Shown: positions 1 to 6,205, counted from the first letter of the stretch. The stretch is DNA of 7,427 nucleotides from Bacteroidia bacterium (GCA_030431085.1 JAUIJW010000117.1:1-7427); one strand, 5' to 3'. Notes: a model not told the origin generated them from the sequence alone. Made by a program: numbers and translations.

Positions 1-5
1 CTTAA

Positions 6-25
6 TAAGACAGTTACCTGTCTTA
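6..25 (+). terminator. Perfect 8-bp hairpin upstream of adk
   Basis: TAAGACAG (6–13) pairs perfectly with CTGTCTTA (18–25) around a TTAC loop. An AT-rich run with short T stretches follows (26–38), but not a clean T-tract. It lies just before adk and probably just after an upstream gene whose stop could be one of the TAA triplets at 3–5 or 6–8; in related genomes that gene is often hpt, which cannot be seen here. It could be a leaky terminator, an attenuator or an mRNA-processing hairpin. The structure is certain; the function is inferred. Confidence 0.5.
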
Positions 26-41
26 AATATTTGATTTTCAT

Positions 42-614
42 ATGCTCAATATTGTACTATTCGGCCCACCAGGTGCAGGAAAAGGAACCCAAGCAGAAGT
101 TTTAAAAGACAAATACAACCTCGTTCATATCTCTACCGGCGATGTGTTTAGGTTCAATATTAAAAATAAGACCGATTTAGGACTTTTAGCTCAATCTTAT
201 ATGGATAAAGGTGACCTAGTACCAGACGAGGTCACTATAGATATGCTTAAGGCTGAAGTTGAAAAAAATAATAACGCCAATGGATTTATTTTTGATGGTT
301 TCCCGAGAACAGAATCTCAAGCCAAGGCTTTAGATGAGTTTTTAGCTCAAAAAAAAGAATCTATTCATGGTATGGTTGCCTTAGAGGTACCAGAAAATTT
401 ATTGGTTGAACGCCTTTTAAAGCGAGGAGAAACTAGCGGTAGACCTGATGATCAAGACGAAAGTAAAATAAGAAATAGGTTTAACGAATACCAAACAAAA
501 ACTGCTATCTTACAAGACTATTACGCCACTCAAAATAAATATTACGGTGTTAACGGTGTTGGAAGTATTGAAGACATTACTCAAAGATTATGTGATGTTT
601 TTGATCAACTGTAA
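42..614 (+). CDS. adk: Adenylate kinase (short-LID form)
   Basis: Cytosolic adenylate kinase, catalysing ATP + AMP = 2 ADP and balancing the adenylate pool. The 190-aa protein has the P-loop GPPGAGKGT at residues 8–16, the NMP-binding stretch STGDVFR at 31–37, and the family signature FIFDGFPRT at 82–90, including the catalytic-site Asp and Arg. Lid-region arginines follow in RGETSGRPDD (128–137) and RNRF (144–147). The LID is the short type: the long zinc- or hydrogen-bond-stabilised insert of E. coli-type enzymes is missing, so 190 aa is full length for this subgroup. The ATG gives the canonical N-terminus MLNIVLFGPPG, and there is no Shine-Dalgarno sequence, as usual in Bacteroidota. obgE starts 26 nt downstream on the same strand, so the two are probably co-transcribed. 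No TAnnTTTG box lies between the hairpin at 6–25 and the ATG, so transcription may enter from upstream. Confidence 0.97.
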   Translation: MLNIVLFGPPGAGKGTQAEVLKDKYNLVHISTGDVFRFNIKNKTDLGLLAQSYMDKGDLVPDEVTIDMLKAEVEKNNNANGFIFDGFPRTESQAKALDEFLAQKKESIHGMVALEVPENLLVERLLKRGETSGRPDDQDESKIRNRFNEYQTKTAILQDYYATQNKYYGVNGVGSIEDITQRLCDVFDQL

Positions 615-640
615 TATACAGATGGCTTAAATCTAATACT

Positions 641-1633
641 ATGACAGAGGGAAATTTTGTTGACTATATCAAAATATTTGCGGCATCTGGCCATGGCGGT
701 AAAGGTTCTGCCCACCTACATCGTGAAAAATATGTAGCAAAAGGCGGTCCGGATGGTGGTGATGGTGGTCGTGGTGGCCATGTTATTTTACGCGCAGATA
801 AAAATATGTGGACATTATTTCACCTCAAATTTAAGCGCCATTTTAAAGCAGAACATGGTGAAGCCGGAGGCAAAAACAGAAGTACGGGGAAAGATGGTCA
901 AGACATTTATGTTGACGTACCCTTAGGTACTATTGTAAGAGATGGAGAAACTCAAGAACAATTGTATGAACTTACCCATGATGGTGAAGAAATTATTCTA
1001 GCACACGGAGGTAAAGGCGGCAAGGGTAACTGGCATTTTAAATCTCCCACTAATCAAACACCTCGTTATGCTCAACCTGGGTTAGAAGGTGTAGAAGGAT
1101 GGTATCAACTTGAGTTAAAAATATTAGCAGATGTTGGTTTGGTAGGCTTTCCTAATGCCGGAAAATCTACCTTGCTCTCTGTGCTTACCTCTGCAAAACC
1201 AAAAATTGCAGATTATCCTTTTACCACACTTAAACCAAATTTGGGTATTGTTGAATATCGCGATTTTAAAAGTTTTGTTGTTGCTGATATCCCCGGTATT
1301 ATAGAAGGTGCTTCAGAGGGTAAAGGACTCGGACACAGATTCTTAAGGCATATTGAACGAAATTCAACTCTACTGTTTTTAATACCTGCTGATAGTGATG
1401 ATATTTATAAAGAATATCAAATTCTATTAAAAGAATTAGAGCTCCATAACCCAGAATTATTAGATAAAGATAGATTATTAGCTATATCTAAATCAGACAT
1501 GTTAGATGATGAACTTAGGGAAGAAATCTTAAACGACCTGCCTAATGACCTAAACCACATCTTTATTTCATCTCTTGCGCAAACAGGTTTAACTGAGCTT
1601 AAAGACAAGCTCTGGAAAATGCTTAACTCTTAA
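641..1633 (+). CDS. obgE: Obg/CgtA GTPase, ribosome assembly
   Basis: Essential P-loop GTPase of the Obg family, which binds the 50S subunit during late assembly and links growth to guanine-nucleotide levels. Residues 1–160 form the glycine-rich Obg fold (GHGGKGSAHLHREK, GGPDGGDGGRGG, AHGGKGGKGN). The G domain follows: G1 GFPNAGKS 169–176, G2 PFTT 193–196, G3 DIPG 216–219 and G5 around SSLA 310–313. G4 reads SKSD (283–286) where the textbook motif is NKxD; from memory, flavobacterial Obg proteins commonly have Ser or Thr here, so this looks like a lineage trait and not damage. The protein ends at 330 aa with no C-terminal OCT domain (present in Bacillus) and no long acidic tail (present in E. 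coli). It is the second gene after adk. The start MTEGNFVDYIKI matches the conserved N-terminus of the family in this group. Confidence 0.97.
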   Translation: MTEGNFVDYIKIFAASGHGGKGSAHLHREKYVAKGGPDGGDGGRGGHVILRADKNMWTLFHLKFKRHFKAEHGEAGGKNRSTGKDGQDIYVDVPLGTIVRDGETQEQLYELTHDGEEIILAHGGKGGKGNWHFKSPTNQTPRYAQPGLEGVEGWYQLELKILADVGLVGFPNAGKSTLLSVLTSAKPKIADYPFTTLKPNLGIVEYRDFKSFVVADIPGIIEGASEGKGLGHRFLRHIERNSTLLFLIPADSDDIYKEYQILLKELELHNPELLDKDRLLAISKSDMLDDELREEILNDLPNDLNHIFISSLAQTGLTELKDKLWKMLNS

Positions 1634-1657
1634 TTATAAGATATAATAGTAGGCATA

Positions 1658-1679
1658 ACTCAAGCCATCTTTCTTGAGT
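1658..1679. terminator. 7-bp hairpin between convergent obgE and VOC genes
   Basis: ACTCAAG (1658–1664) pairs with CTTGAGT (1673–1679) around an 8-nt loop. It lies in the 47-nt gap between the obgE stop and the stop of the convergent VOC gene, ending one base before that gene's stop codon. Neither strand has a proper T-tract after the stem, so it is at best a weak, possibly bidirectional terminator or an mRNA 3'-end stabiliser. The position favours a 3'-end role; the sequence alone does not prove it. Confidence 0.35.
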
Positions 1680-1680
1680 A

Positions 1681-2091
1681 TTAGGAAAAGATTTCATCTT
1701 TATTAGTGAAAGTTTTAAATTCTAACGGATTGCCACTAAAATCAAATACAAACATTGTTAATTGTTCACCAATTTCCCCACTGTATCTCTTTTGAGGCTT
1801 AATTACAAATTTAACTTTCGCAGCCTCAAATTTTTGTTGTAAGTTATTAAATTCATCCATCTCTAAAACACAACCAAAATGGGGTATAGGGACACTAATG
1901 CCATCAACCTTCCCGCAATAATCTAATTCTGGCATATCTTGGCTTAGGTGAGCCGATAATTGATTTCCAAAAAAATTGAAATCAATCCAATTTTCGGTCG
2001 ATCTACCTTCCTTACAACCTAAGATTTCCATATAGAATTGACGGGTTGTTTCTATATTTTTTACCTTAAAAGCATAATGAAATCTACGCAT
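1681..2091 (-). CDS. VOC-superfamily (glyoxalase/extradiol dioxygenase-like) protein
   Basis: A 136-aa cytosolic protein of the vicinal-oxygen-chelate fold, made of two βαβββ modules. Module 1 begins at FHYAFKVKNIETTRQFYMEIL (residues 4–24), a typical VOC opening strand plus helix. Module 2 begins near PHFGCVLEMDEFNNLQQKF (70–88) and ends with the characteristic strand MFVFDFSGNPLEFK (113–126). H5, H71 and E124 sit where the 2-His-1-carboxylate metal site of type I extradiol dioxygenases would be, so a metal-dependent enzyme is plausible. Substrate and reaction cannot be read from the sequence; family members include dioxygenases, lyases, isomerases and drug-binding proteins. The gene is co-directional with and 56 nt downstream of the 43-aa mini-gene. 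No TAnnTTTG box is visible in that gap, so read-through from the mnmD promoter is likely. It converges on obgE. Confidence 0.85.
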   Translation of the reverse strand: MRRFHYAFKVKNIETTRQFYMEILGCKEGRSTENWIDFNFFGNQLSAHLSQDMPELDYCGKVDGISVPIPHFGCVLEMDEFNNLQQKFEAAKVKFVIKPQKRYSGEIGEQLTMFVFDFSGNPLEFKTFTNKDEIFS

Positions 2092-2147
2092 AGTACACTT
2101 AATAATATTTGTTATTCATTAATATTAATAAAACTTCAATAGTAGTA

Positions 2148-2279
2148 TTACTTTAAAAATAAAGACAAAATACTTTCTAAATTAGAAAATAAATAAAGTA
2201 CCCCTAAAAGTACTAATATTAAGACTATTGCCCTTTTATAATTTGGTTTTTTACGTTTAACAAACTTCGCTTCTTTCAT
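2148..2279 (-). CDS. 43-aa predicted single-span membrane protein, coupled to mnmD
   Basis: This small gene was found by reading the minus strand after mnmD. The mnmD TAA (2282–2280) is followed directly by ATG (2279–2277), so the junction reads TAAATG with no spacer. The frame then runs 43 codons to a TAA. The peptide starts with a strongly basic segment (MKEAKFVKRKKPNYKR, eight Lys/Arg), continues with a hydrophobic stretch at about residues 17–31 (AIVLILVLLGVLYLF), and ends in a short leucine-rich tail. This predicts one membrane helix with its N-terminus in the cytoplasm. The basic-then-hydrophobic organisation and the abutting start argue for a real, translationally coupled gene. I do not recognise a family, and function is unknown. 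The main alternative is chance: in AT-rich DNA a 43-codon frame is not rare and random frames are often hydrophobic. Confidence 0.7.
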   Translation of the reverse strand: MKEAKFVKRKKPNYKRAIVLILVLLGVLYLFSNLESILSLFLK

Positions 2280-2957
2280 TTAATTTATTGTTTTTATAGC
2301 CCTTAACATTTCTCTTTTCCCTGGTGGGCCGGGTAATTTTTCTACATTAAATCCCACTTCAATCATAGCTCTTCTTACACTACCTTTCGCTGAATACGTA
2401 ACCAAAACACCATTTTTACGTAAGGCATCATACATACTTTTAAAAATACTTGTAGTCCAAAGTTCAGGCTGTACCCTAAAACCAAAGGCATCAAAATAAA
2501 TCAAGTCAAATGTATTTAAATCATTTACTTGATTGAAGAATAATTGCCTTTTTTTTAATATAAAATTTTCATTCTTAGACAACTGATAGTCTACCTCCCA
2601 AGGAGAATCGTGTAACTCTTTAAACACTATTTCCCCAAAAGGGATGTCAATCAAATCTGTATAATTCATCTTACCAACTTCTGCTTCTAAAACAGGGTAG
2701 GCCTCAATGCCATGATATGTTATTTTCTGTGTTAAACTTAAATTTTCTGCATAGGTAATCAAACAATTTAAACCTGTACCAAAGCCTATTTCTAAGATAT
2801 TAAGATGAGGCTTAGTTCTAAAAAGATGTAAACCATGTTTAACAAATACATGATAGGCCTCTTGAATAGCACCATGTTTCGAATGGTAATTTTCTTGCCA
2901 TTGGGGTAAGTATATGGTTGTTGAACCATCGGCTGTCTTAATAATTTCTCTTTTCAT
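2280..2957 (-). CDS. mnmD: tRNA (mnm5s2U34) methyltransferase, stand-alone MnmD
   Basis: SAM-dependent methyltransferase that performs the last step of 5-methylaminomethyl-2-thiouridine synthesis at wobble position 34 of tRNAs such as those for Lys, Glu and Gln (nm5 to mnm5). The 225-aa protein corresponds to the methyltransferase half of bifunctional MnmC; the FAD oxidase half is absent, as usual for stand-alone MnmD. Visible features are the family's N-terminal ENYHSKHGAIQEAYHVF (22–38), SAM motif I with LEIGFGTG (55–62), an acidic residue after the second strand (GIEAYP, 83–88), the active-site region FDAFGFRVQPELW (155–167), and the C-terminal LPGPPGKREMLRA (208–220), including the conserved GPPGKREM. 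It is divergent from ilvE and has its own -7 box at 2974–2981. A 43-aa gene abuts its stop codon. Confidence 0.93.
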   Translation of the reverse strand: MKREIIKTADGSTTIYLPQWQENYHSKHGAIQEAYHVFVKHGLHLFRTKPHLNILEIGFGTGLNCLITYAENLSLTQKITYHGIEAYPVLEAEVGKMNYTDLIDIPFGEIVFKELHDSPWEVDYQLSKNENFILKKRQLFFNQVNDLNTFDLIYFDAFGFRVQPELWTTSIFKSMYDALRKNGVLVTYSAKGSVRRAMIEVGFNVEKLPGPPGKREMLRAIKTIN

Positions 2958-2973
2958 TGTATTTTTCTCAAAA

Positions 2974-2981
2974 CAAAGTTA
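2974..2981 (-). promoter_or_regulatory. Predicted -7 box of mnmD promoter (TAACTTTG)
   Basis: The minus strand reads TAACTTTG, an exact match to the Bacteroidota -7 consensus TAnnTTTG, ending 16 nt before the mnmD ATG. Transcription would start roughly 10 nt before the start codon, giving a very short leader. No convincing -33 element is seen at the usual 19–21 nt spacing. It would drive mnmD, the 43-aa gene and perhaps the VOC gene. Confidence 0.6.
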
Positions 2982-3041
2982 CGAAATGTTAATTCTTTGA
3001 AAAATCATCAATAAACCTATTTACAACTGCCACATAATACT

Positions 3042-3049
3042 TATTTTTG
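3042..3049 (+). promoter_or_regulatory. Predicted -7 box of ilvE promoter (TATTTTTG)
   Basis: TATTTTTG matches TAnnTTTG exactly and ends 22 nt before the ATG at 3072. A TTTACA at 3020–3025 could be a poor -33 element. The implied transcription start, near 3055, would leave only about 8 nt before the upstream TTG at 3063, which supports the ATG as the translation start. Confidence 0.6.
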
Positions 3050-3071
3050 CTCTAAATTTAAGTTGAGTATT

Positions 3072-4136
3072 ATGGCAGAGACACTAACCATTAAAGTTGA
3101 AAAAACGCAACAATCTAAAATTAATAGCATTGATTTTAACAATTTACCATTTGGTCAAATTTGCACAGACCATATGCTTGTTTGCGATTATATTGATGGC
3201 GCATGGCAACAACCCACGGTAGTTCCATATCAAAATATTAGCCTTGATCCGGCTGCTAAAATATTTCACTACGGCCAGTCTGTATTTGAAGGAATGAAAG
3301 CTTATAAAGATCAAGACGAAAAGGTTTGGTTATTTCGCCCATTAGATAATTATAATAGAATCAATATTTCTGCTAAGAGATTGGCAATTCCTGAGTTTCC
3401 TGAAAATTATTTTATGGAAGGTTTAAAAACGCTATTACAAGTAGATAAAGATTGGATTCCAACCACAGAAGGTAGTTCATTATATATTCGTCCATTTGTA
3501 TTCGCCACAGGTGTTGGCTTTCATGCTTCACCATCAAGTAATTATAAATTTGTAATTGCATGCTCACCTTCTGGCGCTTATTTTGGTGGCAAAGTAAAAG
3601 TATTGATTGAGCAAACCTATTCTAGATCTGCCAATGGTGGTGTAGGTTATGCTAAAGCTGGTGGTAATTATGCTGGTCAGTTCTATCCTACTCAGTTGGC
3701 TATTGATAAAGGTTACCAGCAAGTCATTTGGACGGATGACACAACACATGAGTTTATAGAAGAAGCAGGAGCCATGAATATTTTTATCCGTATCAATGAT
3801 ACTTTAATTACCGCACCAACAAGCGATCGTATTTTGGACGGTATTACAAGAAAAAGTATTATTGCTATTGCCGAAGATTCTGGTATTAATGTAGAAGTTA
3901 GAAAAATCTCTGTTAAAGAATTGGTAGAGTCTGCTAAAAACGGATCACTTAAGGAAATGTTTGGCGCCGGTACAGCAGCAGTTATTTCTCCTATTGCTGG
4001 ATTTGGTTTTGATGGTACTGATTATGATATTCCAGAGATAGAAGATCGATATGCACCGCTGTTGAAAAAGAAAATCACAGACATTCAATATAATCGAGCT
4101 AGCGACAAATTTGGCTGGCGATTTGAAGTTAAATAA
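3072..4136 (+). CDS. ilvE: Branched-chain amino acid aminotransferase (PLP, fold type IV)
   Basis: Cytosolic PLP enzyme interconverting Leu, Ile and Val with their 2-oxo acids, using glutamate/2-oxoglutarate; it serves both biosynthesis and breakdown. It is of the longer, eukaryote-like BCAT subgroup. Landmarks, numbered from the ATG at 3072 (354 aa), are: FHYGQSVFEGMKAY (65–78), the arginine of the YIRP segment (138–141), the Schiff-base lysine K195 in GYAKAGGNYAG, EEAGAMNIF (230–238) with E231 in the cofactor-binding loop, and SDRILDGITRKS (251–262), GAGTAAVISPI and a C-terminal FGWRFEV typical of the group. The frame can be extended to a TTG at 3063 (three more codons), but I chose the ATG because of the common MAET-type start and the promoter position. 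The gene is a single unit: its own -7 box lies upstream and a strong terminator directly follows. Confidence 0.95.
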   Translation: MAETLTIKVEKTQQSKINSIDFNNLPFGQICTDHMLVCDYIDGAWQQPTVVPYQNISLDPAAKIFHYGQSVFEGMKAYKDQDEKVWLFRPLDNYNRINISAKRLAIPEFPENYFMEGLKTLLQVDKDWIPTTEGSSLYIRPFVFATGVGFHASPSSNYKFVIACSPSGAYFGGKVKVLIEQTYSRSANGGVGYAKAGGNYAGQFYPTQLAIDKGYQQVIWTDDTTHEFIEEAGAMNIFIRINDTLITAPTSDRILDGITRKSIIAIAEDSGINVEVRKISVKELVESAKNGSLKEMFGAGTAAVISPIAGFGFDGTDYDIPEIEDRYAPLLKKKITDIQYNRASDKFGWRFEVK

Positions 4137-4147
4137 ACCTCATTAAG

Positions 4148-4185
4148 TACCCCAAAAGTGTATTTCACATTTGGGGTATTTTTTT
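4148..4185 (+). terminator. Strong rho-independent terminator of ilvE
   Basis: TACCCCAAAAGTG (4148–4160) pairs with CACATTTGGGGTA (4166–4178) around a TATTT loop: nine pairs, one A–A mismatch, then three pairs. A run of seven T follows (4179–4185). The stem begins 11 nt after the ilvE stop. The T-tract overlaps the stop codon of the convergent pyrophosphohydrolase gene. On the opposite strand no T-run follows the stem, so it should act mainly on the ilvE transcript. Confidence 0.92.
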
Positions 4186-4570
4186 ATTTATCTAAAATTT
4201 CTAAAATGTTTGGTTTAAAATAATGTGGTCCTTTCATTACCTTGCCATCTTCTCTATAAATTGGTTTACCATCTGCACCTAGTTTACTCATATTACTTCG
4301 TTGTATTTCATTAAATACTTCTTCAATTTTATGCTGCATACCATGCTCTAATATGGTGCCACATAAAATATAAAGCATATCGCCTAAGGCATCTGCGACT
4401 TCAACTAGGTCGCCATTTTTAGCTGCTTCATAATACTCGTCATTTTCTTCTGCCATTAAATCATATCGTAGTTCTAAAACCTGTTTTGGCAAATCTGCCT
4501 TTGGTGAGTTTCTTACACCCAAACCAAATGCTTCGTGAAAATCTTTAACTGCCTTTATCTTATCTTGCAT
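4184..4570 (-). CDS. MazG/PRA-PH-type nucleotide pyrophosphohydrolase
   Basis: An all-alpha NTP pyrophosphohydrolase-fold protein of 128 aa. The family hydrolyses nucleoside triphosphates (or phosphoribosyl-ATP) to monophosphate plus pyrophosphate with Mg2+ bound by clustered acidic residues. Here the acidic sets are E41-E42-x-x-E45, followed by E57-x-x-D60 and D64 in VEVADALGDMLY, a good match to the EExxE…ExxD layout. A conserved tail, NMSKLGADGKPIYREDGKVMKGPHYFKPNI (93–122), is known to me from a subgroup of PRA-PH-like proteins and is not part of true HisE. The likely role is nucleotide-pool cleaning or removal of an unusual nucleotide; the substrate is not determinable here. There are no his genes nearby to suggest histidine synthesis. 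It has its own -7 box at 4592–4599 and converges on ilvE. Confidence 0.85.
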   Translation of the reverse strand: MQDKIKAVKDFHEAFGLGVRNSPKADLPKQVLELRYDLMAEENDEYYEAAKNGDLVEVADALGDMLYILCGTILEHGMQHKIEEVFNEIQRSNMSKLGADGKPIYREDGKVMKGPHYFKPNILEILDK

Positions 4571-4591
4571 CTTTTAAAAATTGAAATTTCT

Positions 4592-4599
4592 CAAAAATA
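4592..4599 (-). promoter_or_regulatory. Predicted -7 box of pyrophosphohydrolase gene (TATTTTTG)
   Basis: The minus strand reads TATTTTTG, an exact TAnnTTTG, ending 21 nt before the ATG at 4570. No clear -33 element is seen at the expected distance. The local DNA is extremely AT-rich, so position relative to the start codon is the main support. Confidence 0.5.
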
Positions 4600-4699
4600 A
4601 ATTTTTCATCGAATCGGCTAAATAAATTAGAGATTTAGTTATAAACATTTTACAGGTAATTGCGCTATACTCCCAAAATCACACTCTATATAAAAATTG

Positions 4700-4707
4700 T
4701 ATCTTTG
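4700..4707 (+). promoter_or_regulatory. Predicted -7 box of diheme cytochrome gene (TATCTTTG)
   Basis: TATCTTTG matches TAnnTTTG exactly and ends 27 nt before the ATG at 4735. The implied transcription start lies near 4713, inside the palindrome at 4705–4719. A -33 element is not evident. Confidence 0.55.
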
Positions 4708-4719
4708 ATTTAAAATCAA
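4705..4719. promoter_or_regulatory. 15-bp TTGAT/ATCAA palindrome over the cytochrome promoter
   Basis: Arms of 7 bp (TTGATTT and AAATCAA) flank a single central base, so the half-sites TTGAT and ATCAA are 5 nt apart. This resembles a Crp/Fnr-family operator (FNR consensus TTGAT-N4-ATCAA) but with one extra spacer base. It overlaps the last bases of the -7 box and the expected start site, where a bound protein would most likely repress. An odd-length palindrome in AT-rich DNA can also arise by chance. Confidence 0.35.
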
Positions 4720-4734
4720 CAGACTTATCTTGTT

Positions 4735-6177
4735 ATGAAAATTAATCCCCTTATACTATTCATAATCTGCATACTACTTGGCTCATGTTCTAGCGAATTG
4801 AACGAACCTGATTCACCTCAACCAGGAGGTTCTAATCCGCCAACCGACCCAACACCAGAACCTAATTACATAGAGCTACCCTCTTACCCGCAAAGAACAG
4901 GAGATGCTGAAAAAGGTTATGAATATTTAATTTATGGTGATTATATGAATACCGGTATTCCTTATGATGCCTTTATTTTAGGTAACGGAGAAGATCAAAA
5001 CAATATTTTAAATAGAGAGGGAGACAATAGCATCATACCTCATGACTATAATGCGATTACTGCAGATAATGGTGCGAGAGTAGTGGCCATGAATTGCCTA
5101 CAATGCCATTCGTCATCGATCAATGGAGAGTTTAAAATTGGTTTGGGAAATGCCAATTTTGATTTTACTATAAACCGTGCCAATCAAGTTCAATTGGCCA
5201 GTACAGCTATTGCCCTACTTTATGGTACCGATAGTAAAGAGTGGGAGGCCTTTGAACCATTTAAAAAAAATTTAGAAATACTAGGCCCAGCCACCTTAAC
5301 TCAAACCAGAGGAGTAAATCCTGCCGATAAAACTACCTTTGTGTTAACTGCTTATCGCGATAAAAATACTCTTGAACAATTAGATCAACCCGCTATTAGC
5401 ATACCCGATGAAGTGATACCATCTGATGTGCCGGCTTGGTGGCTATTAAAAAAGAAAAATGCTTTGTTTTTTCATGGTATTAGTCGCAAAGATTATGCAA
5501 GAGCAATGATTACCATGGTTTTGGCCACTATAAAAAACGCGGATAAAGCTGAGGAAGTTGATGAAAAATTCAGTGATATTTTAGCTTATATTAAAACTAT
5601 AGAAGCTCCAAAATATCCTTTCAACATCAATCAATCTTTAGCCAATCAAGGTGAAGGCATCTTTATGAATCATTGTAAAGGATGTCACGGAACCTATGGC
5701 AACAATTCAACCTATCCTAATAAGCTTATTGCTTTATCAACTATTGGCACAGATCCCGCCCTTTCTAACTTTTATACAGACAATACTCCCGAAGCAACCT
5801 ATTTTAAAGATTGGTTTAACAATGGTTGGTTTGGCGACGGTCAAAATGCGCTTGAAGTTATAGCAGAAGGTGGCTATATAGCACCTCCACTTGACGGAAT
5901 ATGGGCCACTGCACCTTATTTTCATAATGGTTCTGTACCCACCATAAAAGATGTGTTAAATAGCAACAATCGGCCTAAATATTGGAGTAGAACCTTTGAT
6001 GACAGCGATTATGATACCGAAAAAGTTGGCTGGCGGTACACCATAGAAAATGCCAAGGTTAATAATCATACTTATGACACTACTATTGAAGGATACGGCA
6101 ATCAAGGCCATACCTTTGGCGATCAATTAACTTCAGAAGAAAGAGAGGCCTTAATTGAATATTTAAAAACCTTGTAA
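4735..6177 (+). CDS. Diheme c-type cytochrome lipoprotein (RoxA/cytochrome c peroxidase-like)
   Basis: A 480-aa exported lipoprotein with two covalent heme sites. Residues 1–18 are a type II signal peptide with lipobox LGSC, so C18 would be lipidated. Residues 19–45 are a Pro/Gly/Ser/Asp-rich linker. The heme motifs are C121-LQ-C124-H125 (in a region starting with an N-terminal YGDYMNTGIPYDAF block) and C314-KG-C317-H318. The second domain carries YIAPPLDGIWATAPYFHNGSVPTIKDVL (381–408), a hallmark of the diheme peroxidase/RoxA-like group, with H397 a candidate ligand or active-site residue. The C-terminal helix LTSEEREALIEYLKTL is typical of cytochrome c. Relatives include peroxidases and the oxygenase RoxA; which chemistry applies cannot be decided. 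It should sit on a membrane facing the periplasm or the surface. It appears to be transcribed alone from its own promoter, overlapped by a palindrome. Confidence 0.85.
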   Translation: MKINPLILFIICILLGSCSSELNEPDSPQPGGSNPPTDPTPEPNYIELPSYPQRTGDAEKGYEYLIYGDYMNTGIPYDAFILGNGEDQNNILNREGDNSIIPHDYNAITADNGARVVAMNCLQCHSSSINGEFKIGLGNANFDFTINRANQVQLASTAIALLYGTDSKEWEAFEPFKKNLEILGPATLTQTRGVNPADKTTFVLTAYRDKNTLEQLDQPAISIPDEVIPSDVPAWWLLKKKNALFFHGISRKDYARAMITMVLATIKNADKAEEVDEKFSDILAYIKTIEAPKYPFNINQSLANQGEGIFMNHCKGCHGTYGNNSTYPNKLIALSTIGTDPALSNFYTDNTPEATYFKDWFNNGWFGDGQNALEVIAEGGYIAPPLDGIWATAPYFHNGSVPTIKDVLNSNNRPKYWSRTFDDSDYDTEKVGWRYTIENAKVNNHTYDTTIEGYGNQGHTFGDQLTSEEREALIEYLKTL

Positions 6178-6205
6178 TTAACTAAAATTTATTCCTTAAA
6201 TCTAT

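Noticed and set aside
609..621. CTGTA/TACAG inverted repeat at the adk stop codon
   Set aside because: The stem is only 5 bp with a 3-nt loop and no T-tract, inside an apparent operon; it is expected by chance.
1417..1608. Minus-strand open frame opposite obgE
   Set aside because: Ser/Leu/Asn-rich low-complexity translation antisense to a well-conserved gene; it has no domain and no promoter.
2119..2130. ATTAATATTAAT palindrome upstream of the VOC gene
   Set aside because: It is a pure A/T palindrome in A/T-rich DNA, with no promoter word beside it; too weak to call an operator.
3063..3071. TTG start extending ilvE by three codons
   Set aside because: The predicted promoter would put this TTG only about 8 nt from the transcript start, and ATG at 3072 gives the usual N-terminus.
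3564..3749. Minus-strand open frame opposite ilvE
   Set aside because: It lies antisense to the conserved PLP-lysine region, and its product resembles no protein family.
4753..4869. Proline-rich linker after the lipobox as a repeat element
   Set aside because: It is a short flexible linker typical of Bacteroidota lipoproteins; no regular repeat unit is present.
5737..5925. Minus-strand open frame opposite the cytochrome gene
   Set aside because: It is a shadow of the second heme domain, with no start context or family features.
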